This document shows positions 28,946-37,046 of a stretch of 64,000 bases of DNA, in pieces (within the stretch, counting starts at the first letter, position 1; the number at the start of each line of letters is the position of its first letter). The DNA comes from DASPGQ01 sp035457705. Its GTDB lineage: Bacteria; Acidobacteriota; Vicinamibacteria; Marinacidobacterales; SMYC01. The DNA is taken from contig DATIBD010000039.1 in assembly GCA_035457705.1 (NCBI GenBank), positions 434,001 to 498,000 on the forward strand, given 5' to 3'. The translations under genes and the position numbers were made by a program. Below the pieces are notes generated by a model. The model was not told where the DNA came from. It searched no databases and saw only the letters and a program-made list of their open reading frames with translations.

Positions 28946-29040
28946 AGCCTCGTCGCGGCAGAACGGGCAAGCTTCCGTGCTCTCGGTTCCGGCGAGCCCT
29001 TCCCGGTACCCCACCTCCGACCAGCGAGGGCGACGAGGCT
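28946..29040. repeat. 11-bp perfect inverted repeat with 73-base loop
   Basis: AGCCTCGTCGC at 28946-28956 is the exact reverse complement of 29030-29040. It lies between fumarase and the end of the paralogue operon; the right arm touches the stop of the small frame at 29040. A consensus-like ribosome-binding sequence (AAAGGAGG, 28935-28942) sits just left of the first arm with no start codon after it. Role unknown. Confidence 0.35.
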
Positions 29041-29183
29041 TAGATCAACTTTTGCAGTTTCGCCACGATTTCATCGATGAGAGCGAGCTCGGGCTGGCTC
29101 GCGCGGAGATAGGAGGGCAGGCGGGCTCGATATCGGAGACAGGCCTTGAGAAGGAGCTCGACTTCGGACACCTGGAGATCCAC
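29040..29183 (-). CDS. Possible 47-residue alpha-helical protein
   Basis: Starting at a GTG (29183) this frame encodes a 47-residue peptide rich in Leu, Ala and Glu with amphipathic helix pattern (SEVELLLKACLRYRAR, LALIDEIVAKLQKLI). Third codon positions are mostly G or C as in neighbouring genes, which supports coding. No clear ribosome-binding site precedes the GTG, and the frame stays open upstream into the end of the paralogue gene, so a start elsewhere, or a frame change from that gene, is possible. It lies 76 bases after the paralogue stop on the same strand. Confidence 0.45.
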   Translation of the reverse strand: MDLQVSEVELLLKACLRYRARLPSYLRASQPELALIDEIVAKLQKLI

Positions 29184-29259
29184 CCGGCGGGATGGAGGAG
29201 CGTTGTGACGCTCTTCGTCCCGCCGGGCAGATCCCGCTTGCGGCGACGTCGCCGAACTC

Positions 29260-30054
29260 CTAGTTGTGTTTGCCAGATTCGGACTCGTCGTTGTTCTTCT
29301 TGGAGTGGGATTCCACCGCTTTGACGCCCTTGACCGGTCCGTCGTGCGCGACGTGCGCGAGCCGCCGGGGCGGACTCTCCTTGCGGTCTTTCACCGTCAC
29401 CAGAAGCACCGGAGGGATCACGTCTTCCATACGCTTGCGATCGTCGAAGAAAGCGTTGCGAATGGAGGCAGCGTGGATCGCAACCTCTTCCATCTCCGCG
29501 TTTCCTACGTCCTCGAGGTCGGCGATCTTCTCGAGAACCTCGAGAATGGCGCGATTCAGAGGATCGTCCTGGCCTTTCTCTTTGTCCAGGTGCTTGCCGA
29601 TGGCATTGGCATCCGCGATCGACAGGGGATAGATGCGGTAGCCGTCGCGAGGCGAGCTGTAGACCGATTGCAGGACGCCGAGGATCACCGATAGGTTCTT
29701 CGGATAGATTCCCCCTTTGTGCCAGCGAGTCATCATCGCGAGAATCCGGCCGACGATGTACTTGTTGGGCTGCACGCCCGAGAGCAAGAGGAACGGATCT
29801 CGTTCGCCGATGAGCGAATCGATCACCCAATGGTTCTCGATCTCGAGCATGCGTAGAAAGACGGGGTAGTTCTCCGGCGTGATGCCAACGCTGCTGAGAT
29901 ACTGAGCGTAGGTGATCGCGGCCTCGACGGCTTCGGTCGACCGGCAGCCGAAGACGCCTTGCAAGAGCCGATTCTCGATCTCGGAGATCTGGGAGCTCTT
30001 AGGGACGCCAACGCCAATGACGTCGGCGCGGAGGGGGGCAGTTTGCGTTGCCAT
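29260..30054 (-). CDS. Unrecognised protein, second of a tandem paralogue pair
   Basis: A 264-residue protein, apparently soluble and mostly alpha-helical, without a signal peptide. It shares most of its core with the next gene upstream: ENYPVFLRMLEIENHWV, GERDPFLLLSG, GGIYPKNLSVILGVLQ, SSPRDGYRIY, GKHLDKEKGQDDP. The C-terminal 40 residues are Lys/Glu/Asp-rich, probably disordered, and absent from the paralogue. GAGG precedes the ATG by about 7 bases. I do not recognise the family. The two genes are 17 bases apart and share one predicted promoter. Confidence 0.75.
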   Translation of the reverse strand: MATQTAPLRADVIGVGVPKSSQISEIENRLLQGVFGCRSTEAVEAAITYAQYLSSVGITPENYPVFLRMLEIENHWVIDSLIGERDPFLLLSGVQPNKYIVGRILAMMTRWHKGGIYPKNLSVILGVLQSVYSSPRDGYRIYPLSIADANAIGKHLDKEKGQDDPLNRAILEVLEKIADLEDVGNAEMEEVAIHAASIRNAFFDDRKRMEDVIPPVLLVTVKDRKESPPRRLAHVAHDGPVKGVKAVESHSKKNNDESESGKHN

Positions 30055-30071
30055 TTTCTTACCTCACTCTT

Positions 30072-30764
30072 TCAATCAGCGAAGAGCTGTCGCGGAGCGA
30101 TCTCTTCTTGCCGGTAATCACCTCTGACCAACAGAACCTGAGGAATGCAGTCCTCGAGTGCCTTCGTGTTGTCGAAGAAGTTGCTGCGAATCTTTAGCGC
30201 CTGGCGGGCCACCTGCTCCATCGATTCGTCCCAGCGAAGGCCTTCGAGCGACCCGATGCGGTCGAGGATGTCGAGAATGCAGCGGTTGCGAGGATCGTTC
30301 TGGCCTTTTTCCTTCTCGAGGTGCTTGCCGAGGTTGTCCACATCGGCGACGCTCAGCCGGTAGATCTTGTAGCCGTCGCGAGGCGAGCTGTAGCAGTTCT
30401 GCAACACCCCGAGGACGATTGCCAGGGTCTTCGGATAGATTCCGCCCGCCCGCCACCGCGTAAGCAGCTGAAAACTCTTCGAGGTCAAGTACTCGTTCGG
30501 AGGGATGGTCGAGAGCAGCAGAAAGGGATCTCGATCTCCGATGAGGGCATCGAGTACCCAGTGGTTCTCGATCTCGAGCATCTTCAGAAAAAGCGGATAA
30601 TTCTCCGAGTCGAGACCCGACATTCGCAGGAATCTCGCGAAAGCCACCGCGGACTGGGCAGCCTCCGACGTACGCGCAGACATCACGTTCTGGAGGATCT
30701 TGTTCTCGACGTCGAGAACGGCCTCGCGGGTCCAGAGTCTGGCTATTTCTTCCTCTTTAGACAT
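30072..30764 (-). CDS. Unrecognised protein, first of a tandem paralogue pair
   Basis: A 230-residue soluble, helix-rich protein of unknown family. Its core matches the downstream gene (ENYPLFLKMLEIENHWV, GDRDPFLLLSTI, GGIYPKTLAIVLGVLQ, SSPRDGYKIY, GKHLEKEKGQNDP), so the pair arose by tandem duplication. ATG 30764 is supported by AGAGGTG about 8 bases upstream; an earlier ATG at 30899 lies upstream of the predicted transcript start. The upstream promoter (30887-30915) is the best sigma-70 match I found here, suggesting solid expression. Confidence 0.75.
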   Translation of the reverse strand: MSKEEEIARLWTREAVLDVENKILQNVMSARTSEAAQSAVAFARFLRMSGLDSENYPLFLKMLEIENHWVLDALIGDRDPFLLLSTIPPNEYLTSKSFQLLTRWRAGGIYPKTLAIVLGVLQNCYSSPRDGYKIYRLSVADVDNLGKHLEKEKGQNDPRNRCILDILDRIGSLEGLRWDESMEQVARQALKIRSNFFDNTKALEDCIPQVLLVRGDYRQEEIAPRQLFAD

Positions 30765-30886
30765 TTCGGTTTCACCTCTGGTTAGTCTTTCGCACGAAAA
30801 CCGACGACGGAAGTCGTTTTGGGACTCTTGCCGACAGGACAACCGGCAGAACCCCTGTTTTGGCTCAGTTGAAAGAGATTGAATCC

Positions 30887-30915
30887 ATGCTACGGGCAAA
30901 ATCGAGGAATGTCAA
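30887..30915 (-). promoter_or_regulatory. Sigma-70 promoter of the paralogue operon
   Basis: On the minus strand, TTGACA (30910-30915) and TAGCAT (30887-30892) with a 17-base spacer. Transcription would begin near 30880, giving a leader of about 115 bases that contains a bulged stem (AAAACGAC paired with GTCGGTTTT) shortly before the ribosome-binding site. Confidence 0.55.
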
Positions 30916-30957
30916 CACAGCTTTTGGCTCGCGTGATGGCCCATAGCCCGTTCGCGC

Positions 30958-31728
30958 TCATGGTGTTTCCGCGACGCGCTCGTCCCGCACGGGGGCCATC
31001 AGCACGCGATCGCGACCTTGCTCCTTTGCCCGATAAAGCGCGCCATCGGCCGCCGCATAAAGCCGGTCGGGGTCGAGCTGCAGGGTGCAGCTTGTGTCGG
31101 CGATTCCGATCGAGAGCGTGAGCGGCGGCAGCTCGGAAGCTACCCAGCTCGCTTCGGTACGAAGACTCCTTTGAATGCGCTCCGCGACCGTCAGGGCGTC
31201 AGTCATCGTGATGCCAGGAGCAATCAACCCGAATTCGTCCCCTCCGATTCGCGCTGCGAGGTCGGTAGCGCGGCAATTGTGCTGCATCGTTCGCGCCACC
31301 GCTCGAATCGCATTGTCACCGGCTTCGTGCCCTTTCTGATCGTTCAAGTTCTTGAGCTCATCCAGGTCGAGCAGCATCAGCGTGAGTCTTTGACCATAGC
31401 GGTCGACCCGGGCGACTTCTTCCCGGAGCCTCTTGTCGAATTGCCTCCGGTTTGCGAGCCCGGTGAGTGCATCGGTCATCGACATCTTCTTGAGGAGGTC
31501 TTCGTTCGCACCGAGGATGAAGCCCAACCCCACGAACATCAAGGCGGTCGAGACGGCCATGTAGCCATAGGTTATGGGACGGTCGGCGAGCTCGCTCACC
31601 ACCCAATCCGCACTCAAGAGTCGGCCGAGAACGAGCCCTCGCAATACCAGAAGTCCACCGGGAGCTCCCAGGGCGAGGAAAAACCCCAGCAAGGGATAGA
31701 GCTGACGTTTCGGTATCGTTTCCACCAT
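30958..31728 (-). CDS. Membrane-bound diguanylate cyclase (GGDEF)
   Basis: A 256-residue protein with two N-terminal TM helices (about 10-35 and 55-73) and a cytosolic GGDEF domain. It has the linker MTDALTGLANRR, metal Asp in LLDLDELK and the intact catalytic GGDEF in ARIGGDEFGLIAP. It should make c-di-GMP from two GTP. There is no obvious RxxD inhibitory site upstream of GGDEF and no sensor domain beyond the short periplasmic loop. A possible source of c-di-GMP for the PilZ domain of BcsA, although the genes are 23 kb apart. Confidence 0.92.
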   Translation of the reverse strand: MVETIPKRQLYPLLGFFLALGAPGGLLVLRGLVLGRLLSADWVVSELADRPITYGYMAVSTALMFVGLGFILGANEDLLKKMSMTDALTGLANRRQFDKRLREEVARVDRYGQRLTLMLLDLDELKNLNDQKGHEAGDNAIRAVARTMQHNCRATDLAARIGGDEFGLIAPGITMTDALTVAERIQRSLRTEASWVASELPPLTLSIGIADTSCTLQLDPDRLYAAADGALYRAKEQGRDRVLMAPVRDERVAETP

Positions 31729-31823
31729 TTATTGGTGGGCAGTTCGCCGAGTTCAGTTTACGCCAGTTTGGCCTGGATGCGCGCCGACCAGGGCGAGTTG
31801 AGGCCGCAAGACCCTCGCGGCGT

Positions 31824-31829
31824 TATACT
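31824..31829 (+). promoter_or_regulatory. Candidate -10 box of the thrB operon
   Basis: TATACT at 31824-31829, 48 bases upstream of the thrB ATG. The only -35-like hexamer (TTGAGG, 31798-31803) is 20 bases away, longer than optimal, so this is a weak prediction. Confidence 0.3.
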
Positions 31830-31876
31830 CCGTAAATGTCGTCGAGAGCCAACGCCGCGTCAACGAAGATTGCCGG

Positions 31877-32824
31877 ATGACAGAGGCCGGCCGATCGAGC
31901 GCTTTCGCGCCCGCCACGATCGCGAACGTGGCATGCGGGTTCGACGTCCTCGGACTCGCCCTCGAGACACCCGGAGACACGGTCACGGCGGAGAGGCAGG
32001 TTGAACCGGGAGTGTCGCTCTCAAGGGTGGAGGGAGATTCGGGCCGGCTTCCCCGCGACCCCGACCTCAATACTGCCACGATAGCGGCGAGGACACTGCT
32101 CGAGAGTCAAGGCCTATTACAAACGACCGGGGTACGTTTGACGGTAAGCAAAGGTCTACCACTAGCCGGCGGTTTGGGAAGCAGTGCCGCGAGCGCGGTC
32201 GCGGCGGTCATCGCGGTTTGCGACCTCATCGGGCTCGACTTGTCGAAGGACGAGTTGCTACCCGCGGTCGTCGAAAGCGAACGTGTCGTCTCCGGTAGCG
32301 GACATGCGGACAACGCCGCCGCATGTCTCTATGGGGGGCTCGTCCTCGTCAGATCGGTCGATCCCGTTGATGTCGTGGAGCTCCCCGTGCCGAACGGCTT
32401 GGCCGTTGCCGTGCTTCACCCCCATCTCGAGATGAGCACCCGGGATTCCCGGAGGCTCCTCGGAGACGAGATTCCGCTGACTAACGCGGTGCTTCAGTGG
32501 GCTAACGTCGGCGCCCTGGTAGCTGGACTCTACTCCGGGAATCTGCCGCTCGTGTCTCGAGCACTGGTCGATGTGGTGGCGGAGCCGGTTCGCTCACCCC
32601 ACGTACCCCGGTTTCATCAAGTCAAGAATGCCGCCCTTGGAGCGGGTGCACTGGGCTGCAGCCTGGCCGGCTCTGGGCCCTCGATGTTCGCACTCTGCGC
32701 CGGGCTGACTACCGCCCACGAGGTCTCGATGAAGATGCTGGCCGCGTTCGATTCGAGGGGTGCGCCCGAGCCCGACCTGTTCGTCTCGCCTGTGAGCGCT
32801 CGAGGTGCGCGATTGCTGTCGTGA
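31877..32824 (+). CDS. thrB: Homoserine kinase
   Basis: A 315-residue GHMP kinase that phosphorylates L-homoserine, the fourth step of threonine synthesis. It shows the N-terminal ATIANVACGFDVLG, the phosphate-binding loop LPLAGGLGSSAASA, the SGHADNAAA segment and the C-terminal GSGPSMFALC motif. Its stop overlaps the GTG start of thrC by 4 bases. No homoserine dehydrogenase or aspartokinase is adjacent. Confidence 0.95.
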   Translation: MTEAGRSSAFAPATIANVACGFDVLGLALETPGDTVTAERQVEPGVSLSRVEGDSGRLPRDPDLNTATIAARTLLESQGLLQTTGVRLTVSKGLPLAGGLGSSAASAVAAVIAVCDLIGLDLSKDELLPAVVESERVVSGSGHADNAAACLYGGLVLVRSVDPVDVVELPVPNGLAVAVLHPHLEMSTRDSRRLLGDEIPLTNAVLQWANVGALVAGLYSGNLPLVSRALVDVVAEPVRSPHVPRFHQVKNAALGAGALGCSLAGSGPSMFALCAGLTTAHEVSMKMLAAFDSRGAPEPDLFVSPVSARGARLLS

Positions 32825-34095
32825 CGACTCGCTACCTGAGCACTATCGGCAAAGCGGCCCCGGTCGATCTGGAACGGGCGCTCTTCTCCGGGCCCGCTCC
32901 AGACGGTGGCCTCTACGTCCCCGAGAGAGTCTCGACGCTCGACATCGCCGAGCTCCGAGGACCCACCTTCGCGGATACCGCGTCGCGGGTCGCACGCCAC
33001 GTCTTCGGACAGGACCTGCCCAGCGACGTCCTCGAGCAAATCACCCGCGACAGCTTCCCTTTCGAAGTGCCGCTGGTGCGTGTCGAGGATGGGATCTACG
33101 TCCTCGAGCTCTTCCATGGTCCTACGCTAGCCTTCAAGGACATCGGTGCCCGGTTCCTCGCTCGCTTGATGCAGCATTTCACCCGTGATCGGAATGCGCC
33201 CGCGACGGTGCTGGTAGCCACGTCGGGCGATACCGGGAGCGCCGTCGGCCATGCCTTTCACGGCCTCCCGGGATTTCGCGTCTTCGTGCTCTTCCCGAAG
33301 GGCAGACTCAGCGACGTTCAGAGAAGACTATTCACTACGCTGGGGGAGAACGTCGTCGCCGTGGCGGTGGACGGCACATTCGACGACTGCCAGCGACTCG
33401 CGAAGCAAGCCTTTGCCGACGAGAGGCTCACCCATCTCGTTTCCGCGAACTCCATCAACTTGGGCCGACTTCTTCCACAAACCTTCTATTATTTTCACAT
33501 CATCCCGCAATGGCGCCTGGACGAGCGCTTCGGCGTCTCCACACCCAGCGGGAACTTCGGAAACCTCACCGCCGGGCTCCTCGCGAAGAGAATGGGCCTT
33601 CCCGCGACCCGCTTCATCGCCGCCACGAATATGAACGACGTCGTACCCGAGTACCTGAGGACTGGCCGTTTCCAACCTCGCCGCTCGGTCGCAACCCTCT
33701 CGAGTGCCATGGACGTCGGCGACCCCAGCAATTTCGCCCGCATCCTGTGGCTCTATGGCGGTTCCCGCGACGCTTTAGGTCGGGACGTGGAAGGAAGCGC
33801 CCACACTGATGACGAAACCCTTCAGGCGATGAGGTGGGTACACCGGCGAACGGGCTATGTCCTCGATCCTCACTCTGCCGTTGGATACATTGCCGCCCGG
33901 CGCGCGAGAGAGCGAACGGGCGAACCGTTCGTACTCCTGGCAACCGCTCACCCGGCGAAGTTCGCCGGAACCGTCACGAGAGCAATCGGTGAGAAGATCG
34001 AGCTTCCCGCCCGTCTCGCCGCTCTGAACGGGCTCGCGGAGAAAATGTTGGAAATGGACGCGGATTACCGTGAGCTCTATGGGTATTTGAAATGA
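32821..34095 (+). CDS. thrC: Threonine synthase
   Basis: A 424-residue fold-II PLP enzyme that converts O-phospho-L-homoserine to L-threonine. It has the N-terminal RYLST, the PLP Lys in GPTLAFKDIGARF, the ATSGDTGSAV loop and the NSINLGRLLPQTFYYF segment. GTG 32821 overlaps thrB; the stop overlaps the next ATG (34092). The translationally coupled thrB-thrC pair makes joint expression very likely. Confidence 0.95.
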   Translation: MTTRYLSTIGKAAPVDLERALFSGPAPDGGLYVPERVSTLDIAELRGPTFADTASRVARHVFGQDLPSDVLEQITRDSFPFEVPLVRVEDGIYVLELFHGPTLAFKDIGARFLARLMQHFTRDRNAPATVLVATSGDTGSAVGHAFHGLPGFRVFVLFPKGRLSDVQRRLFTTLGENVVAVAVDGTFDDCQRLAKQAFADERLTHLVSANSINLGRLLPQTFYYFHIIPQWRLDERFGVSTPSGNFGNLTAGLLAKRMGLPATRFIAATNMNDVVPEYLRTGRFQPRRSVATLSSAMDVGDPSNFARILWLYGGSRDALGRDVEGSAHTDDETLQAMRWVHRRTGYVLDPHSAVGYIAARRARERTGEPFVLLATAHPAKFAGTVTRAIGEKIELPARLAALNGLAEKMLEMDADYRELYGYLK

Positions 34096-35501
34096 CCATG
34101 AAGCTCGCCTTCCATGGCGGCGCCGGGACGGTCACGGGCTCACGTTACTTGCTGCAGGAGCGAGGGGCCCGAGTGTTGGTCGATGCGGGAATGTTCCAGG
34201 GGCTCAAACGGCTCCGCCAAAGAAACTGGAACGAGCCGGGTTTCGACGCGAGAACGCTCGCCTGTGTCCTCTTGACCCACGCCCACATCGACCATTCCGG
34301 CTATCTTCCCCGGCTCGTGCAGCAGGGACTGACTTGTCCCGTTTACTGCACGCGAGCCACTTTCGAGCTCGCCGAGCTGCTGCTGATGGATGCGGCGAAG
34401 ATCCAGGAAGAGGACGCGGCATTCGCGAACGAGAAGGGGTTCAGCAAACATCGCCCGGCACTGCCACTCTACACGACGGAAGACGCGGCGGCAGCGATCG
34501 CGCTCCTCACGCCGATCGACTACGCCGCCTGGATCGAGCCGGCCAGTGGGATCCGGGCGCGCTTCTTGAACGCGGGACACATCCTCGGTGCGGCCATGGT
34601 CGAAACTCGAGTATCCGAGGGGACGCGGGAGTCCACGATCGTCTTCAGCGGAGACGTGGGGCGCTACGATGCGCCTTTGCACTCGAATCCCGATCCGCTG
34701 CCAGAGACGGATGCGCTCGTGGTCGAATCGACCTACGGGGACCGAGAGCATCCGTCCGCGCCCATGGAAGAGCAAATCCGAGATTCCCTGCTGGCTTGCA
34801 TCGACCGCAAGGGAACGGTGTTGATCCCCTCGTTTGCTGTAGGGCGCTCACAGCTCGTGACGCTGATCCTTCGCGAGCTCATGCGCGCCGGCCGTCTTCC
34901 TGAAGTCCCGATCCATATCGACAGCCCCATGGCGGTCGACGCCACCCGAATCTACAGCCACCACCTTCGCGACCTCAGTCTCGACGGAGACTTGACCGAG
35001 GATGGCCGCAGCCGTTTGTTCCCGACCAACGTCGAATTTCACCGGTCGGTCGAGGAATCCAAACGGCTGAACGCGTTGAGCGGTCCGAGGATCATCATCT
35101 CGTCGAGCGGCATGCTCACCGGCGGGAGGGTCCTCCACCATTTGAAACGCCTGCTACCGAGCCGAAACAACCTCGTCGTGCTGGTGGGCTTTCAGGCGGC
35201 GGGCACGCGCGGCCGCCACATGGCGGAAGGTGCCGCTACCGTGCGGATACACGGCGAGGACGTGCCGGTTCGAGCTTCGTTCGTTCAGGTAAGTGGCCTG
35301 TCCGCCCATGCGGACCGGAGAGAGCTCGTTCGATGGATCGAGACGGCGGGCCGCGTGCCGCGGGTCGCCTTCATCACCCACGGCGAGCCCGACTCGGCGC
35401 TCTCCTTCAAAAAGCTCCTCCACCAGAAGAAGCTCGCGCGGCGAACCTTTGTTCCCAAGATCGGGGAGTCGTTCGATCTCTCGGCGCTGCTGAACACATA
35501 G
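34092..35501 (+). CDS. Metallo-beta-lactamase/beta-CASP ribonuclease-like protein
   Basis: A 469-residue hydrolase of the CPSF-73/RNase J superfamily. The MBL motifs are present: LTHAHIDHSG, NAGHILGA and FSGDVGRYD. The beta-CASP cap follows, with VVESTYGDREH, HIDSPMAVDATRIY and VSGLSAHADRRELVRW. Such proteins are RNA endo/exonucleases, although bacterial members outside RNase J are often uncharacterised. The ATG overlaps the thrC stop by 4 bases, so it is the third gene of the thr operon; no functional link to threonine synthesis is known to me. Confidence 0.9.
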   Translation: MTMKLAFHGGAGTVTGSRYLLQERGARVLVDAGMFQGLKRLRQRNWNEPGFDARTLACVLLTHAHIDHSGYLPRLVQQGLTCPVYCTRATFELAELLLMDAAKIQEEDAAFANEKGFSKHRPALPLYTTEDAAAAIALLTPIDYAAWIEPASGIRARFLNAGHILGAAMVETRVSEGTRESTIVFSGDVGRYDAPLHSNPDPLPETDALVVESTYGDREHPSAPMEEQIRDSLLACIDRKGTVLIPSFAVGRSQLVTLILRELMRAGRLPEVPIHIDSPMAVDATRIYSHHLRDLSLDGDLTEDGRSRLFPTNVEFHRSVEESKRLNALSGPRIIISSSGMLTGGRVLHHLKRLLPSRNNLVVLVGFQAAGTRGRHMAEGAATVRIHGEDVPVRASFVQVSGLSAHADRRELVRWIETAGRVPRVAFITHGEPDSALSFKKLLHQKKLARRTFVPKIGESFDLSALLNT

Positions 35502-35519
35502 CGTGCTCAGCCTGCGAAG

Positions 35520-36473
35520 CTACTTGGGCTCTTTCCTTCGCGGGTAATATCCCTGACGCGTCCGTACCCTCAACTCCTGTCGATCCTTCACGTTCACGCG
35601 AAGCTGGCGCCAGGCCGCGTCGTCTTTGCCGAGCCCGCGCGTAGGCATGTAAGCGAGCCGGTAGTGCCGATGAAGGTCTTCCTGAACTTCCGCGAAAGCA
35701 GCCTTGACCTGCTCGACGTCCTCGGGAAAAAAGGCGCGCCCACCGGTCGATTCGGCAAGCGAGGTCAAGAACGGACGGTTCACGCTGTAACTCCCGTCTG
35801 GCCCCCATCCGGTGAATCCAACGGTGTAAATCGTGACTTCGGATAGCTTCGCCTTCTCGAGAGCCTCTTCCATCGGCGCCGTGCTACCCTGTTCCGCCGG
35901 GCCCGCGTCGTCGCCGTCGGTGAACAAGAGGAGGGACCGGCGGCCCTCGAGCCGATCGAGCTCGCCAAACGCCGAGAGCAAGGCATCGTAGAGCGCCGTC
36001 TTGCCCGCGGGCTTCATGGAACGGAGCACCGTGAAGTGCTCGTTCACGTCGTCGGTGAAACTCGCGCCGAAACGAACGTCGCTGTTGAACAAGCCGATCC
36101 GCGCGGTGTCCCCCTCGCTGAGGTTACGCACGAAGAGGTAGCCGGCGGTCTGAATGGCGCTCAAGTTCGAGCGGATGCTCGAGGACGAGTCGAGGAGCAG
36201 CATCGTCCTGACGGGCGTGAACTGCGAAGTGAAAAACGACAGCTCCTGACGTTCGCCGTCCTCGAAGACTTCGAAGCTCTCGGCCTTCAGATTCGGGACG
36301 AAGCGCCCCCTCTTGTCGATGACCACGACGTCGAGCGTGACCGTCTCGACCGACACGGCGAACTGGATTCGATCGGCGGGACCTTGCTCCACGCCGCTCG
36401 CGGCTCCGGCAAGTGCCGAGCCGAGAGCGCCCACGAGCCAGACTGCTGCGCGCACGTTGAGCTCCGGGCCCAT
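35520..36473 (-). CDS. Secreted VWFA-domain protein of the Acidobacteria type
   Basis: A 317-residue protein with a signal peptide (RAAVWLVGALGSALAGAASG), a short N-terminal beta region (VVVIDKRGRFVPNL, FEVFEDGERQELSFF) and a von Willebrand A domain. The MIDAS motif is LLLDSSSSIRSN, with later TALYDALLSA and LLLFTDGDD. The arrangement matches the family described as VWFA-related Acidobacterial domain proteins, many of which end with QGYYP as here (RTRQGYYPRR). Probable metal-dependent protein binding in the periplasm. ATG 36473 gives the signal peptide directly; it lies 13 bases after the rhodanese stop. Confidence 0.9.
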   Translation of the reverse strand: MGPELNVRAAVWLVGALGSALAGAASGVEQGPADRIQFAVSVETVTLDVVVIDKRGRFVPNLKAESFEVFEDGERQELSFFTSQFTPVRTMLLLDSSSSIRSNLSAIQTAGYLFVRNLSEGDTARIGLFNSDVRFGASFTDDVNEHFTVLRSMKPAGKTALYDALLSAFGELDRLEGRRSLLLFTDGDDAGPAEQGSTAPMEEALEKAKLSEVTIYTVGFTGWGPDGSYSVNRPFLTSLAESTGGRAFFPEDVEQVKAAFAEVQEDLHRHYRLAYMPTRGLGKDDAAWRQLRVNVKDRQELRVRTRQGYYPRRKEPK

Positions 36474-36486
36474 AGTAGCACGCGTC

Positions 36487-37011
36487 TCACCGACGCTCGG
36501 CCCCGGGCTCGTACGCCCGGAGGTCTTCTCGGAGAAGCCGACCCCACTCCTCATCGAACGGGTGAACTTCGCGCACTCGCACTCCCTCGCGCTCAAGCGG
36601 GAGGCCCCGATTGGCCCACTCGAAAATGGAACCCTCCAAATTGGCCACGTTCGTGAAACCCTTGGCTACGAGTCGTTCGACGAGCTGAGACGACCTGTAG
36701 CCGACCGAACAGTAGGCCACGATGGCGGCGTCTCGATCGAGCGCATCGAGCATCGCCGAATTCTCCGTCTCCGGGTCGATCCGAATCGCCCCAGGAAGGT
36801 GGCTGACCGCGTACTCGGCTTGGTCGCGTGCGTCGAGCAGGACGACGTTCACGTCCCCTGCGTCGAGCTGCTTCGCGAGCTCCTCCACAGAAATCTGGCG
36901 CACATCGGGAAACTCCCTGCGGATCCAATGCATCACCGCTTCCATGTCGTTTGGCGTCGACGGTTGGCAGCTCATGAGAAGACCCATCATCGTCGAGAGA
37001 ACCCATCGCAT
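36487..37011 (-). CDS. Rhodanese-domain lipoprotein
   Basis: A 174-residue protein with a lipoprotein signal (RWVLSTMMGLLMSC, lipobox LMSC) and one rhodanese domain. The domain shows LLDARDQAEYAVSHLPGAI, the active-site loop CSVGYRS with catalytic Cys, and ANLEGSIFEWANRGLPL. It likely carries persulfide or acts as a periplasmic sulfurtransferase. ATG 37011 begins the signal peptide; ATG 37050 would add 13 residues and overlap the upstream gene by 4 bases, so coupling is also possible. Confidence 0.85.
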   Translation of the reverse strand: MRWVLSTMMGLLMSCQPSTPNDMEAVMHWIRREFPDVRQISVEELAKQLDAGDVNVVLLDARDQAEYAVSHLPGAIRIDPETENSAMLDALDRDAAIVAYCSVGYRSSQLVERLVAKGFTNVANLEGSIFEWANRGLPLEREGVRVREVHPFDEEWGRLLREDLRAYEPGAERR

Positions 37012-37046
37012 GCGCACACCGATGCTAGACGCCAGGAAAGAACCGG

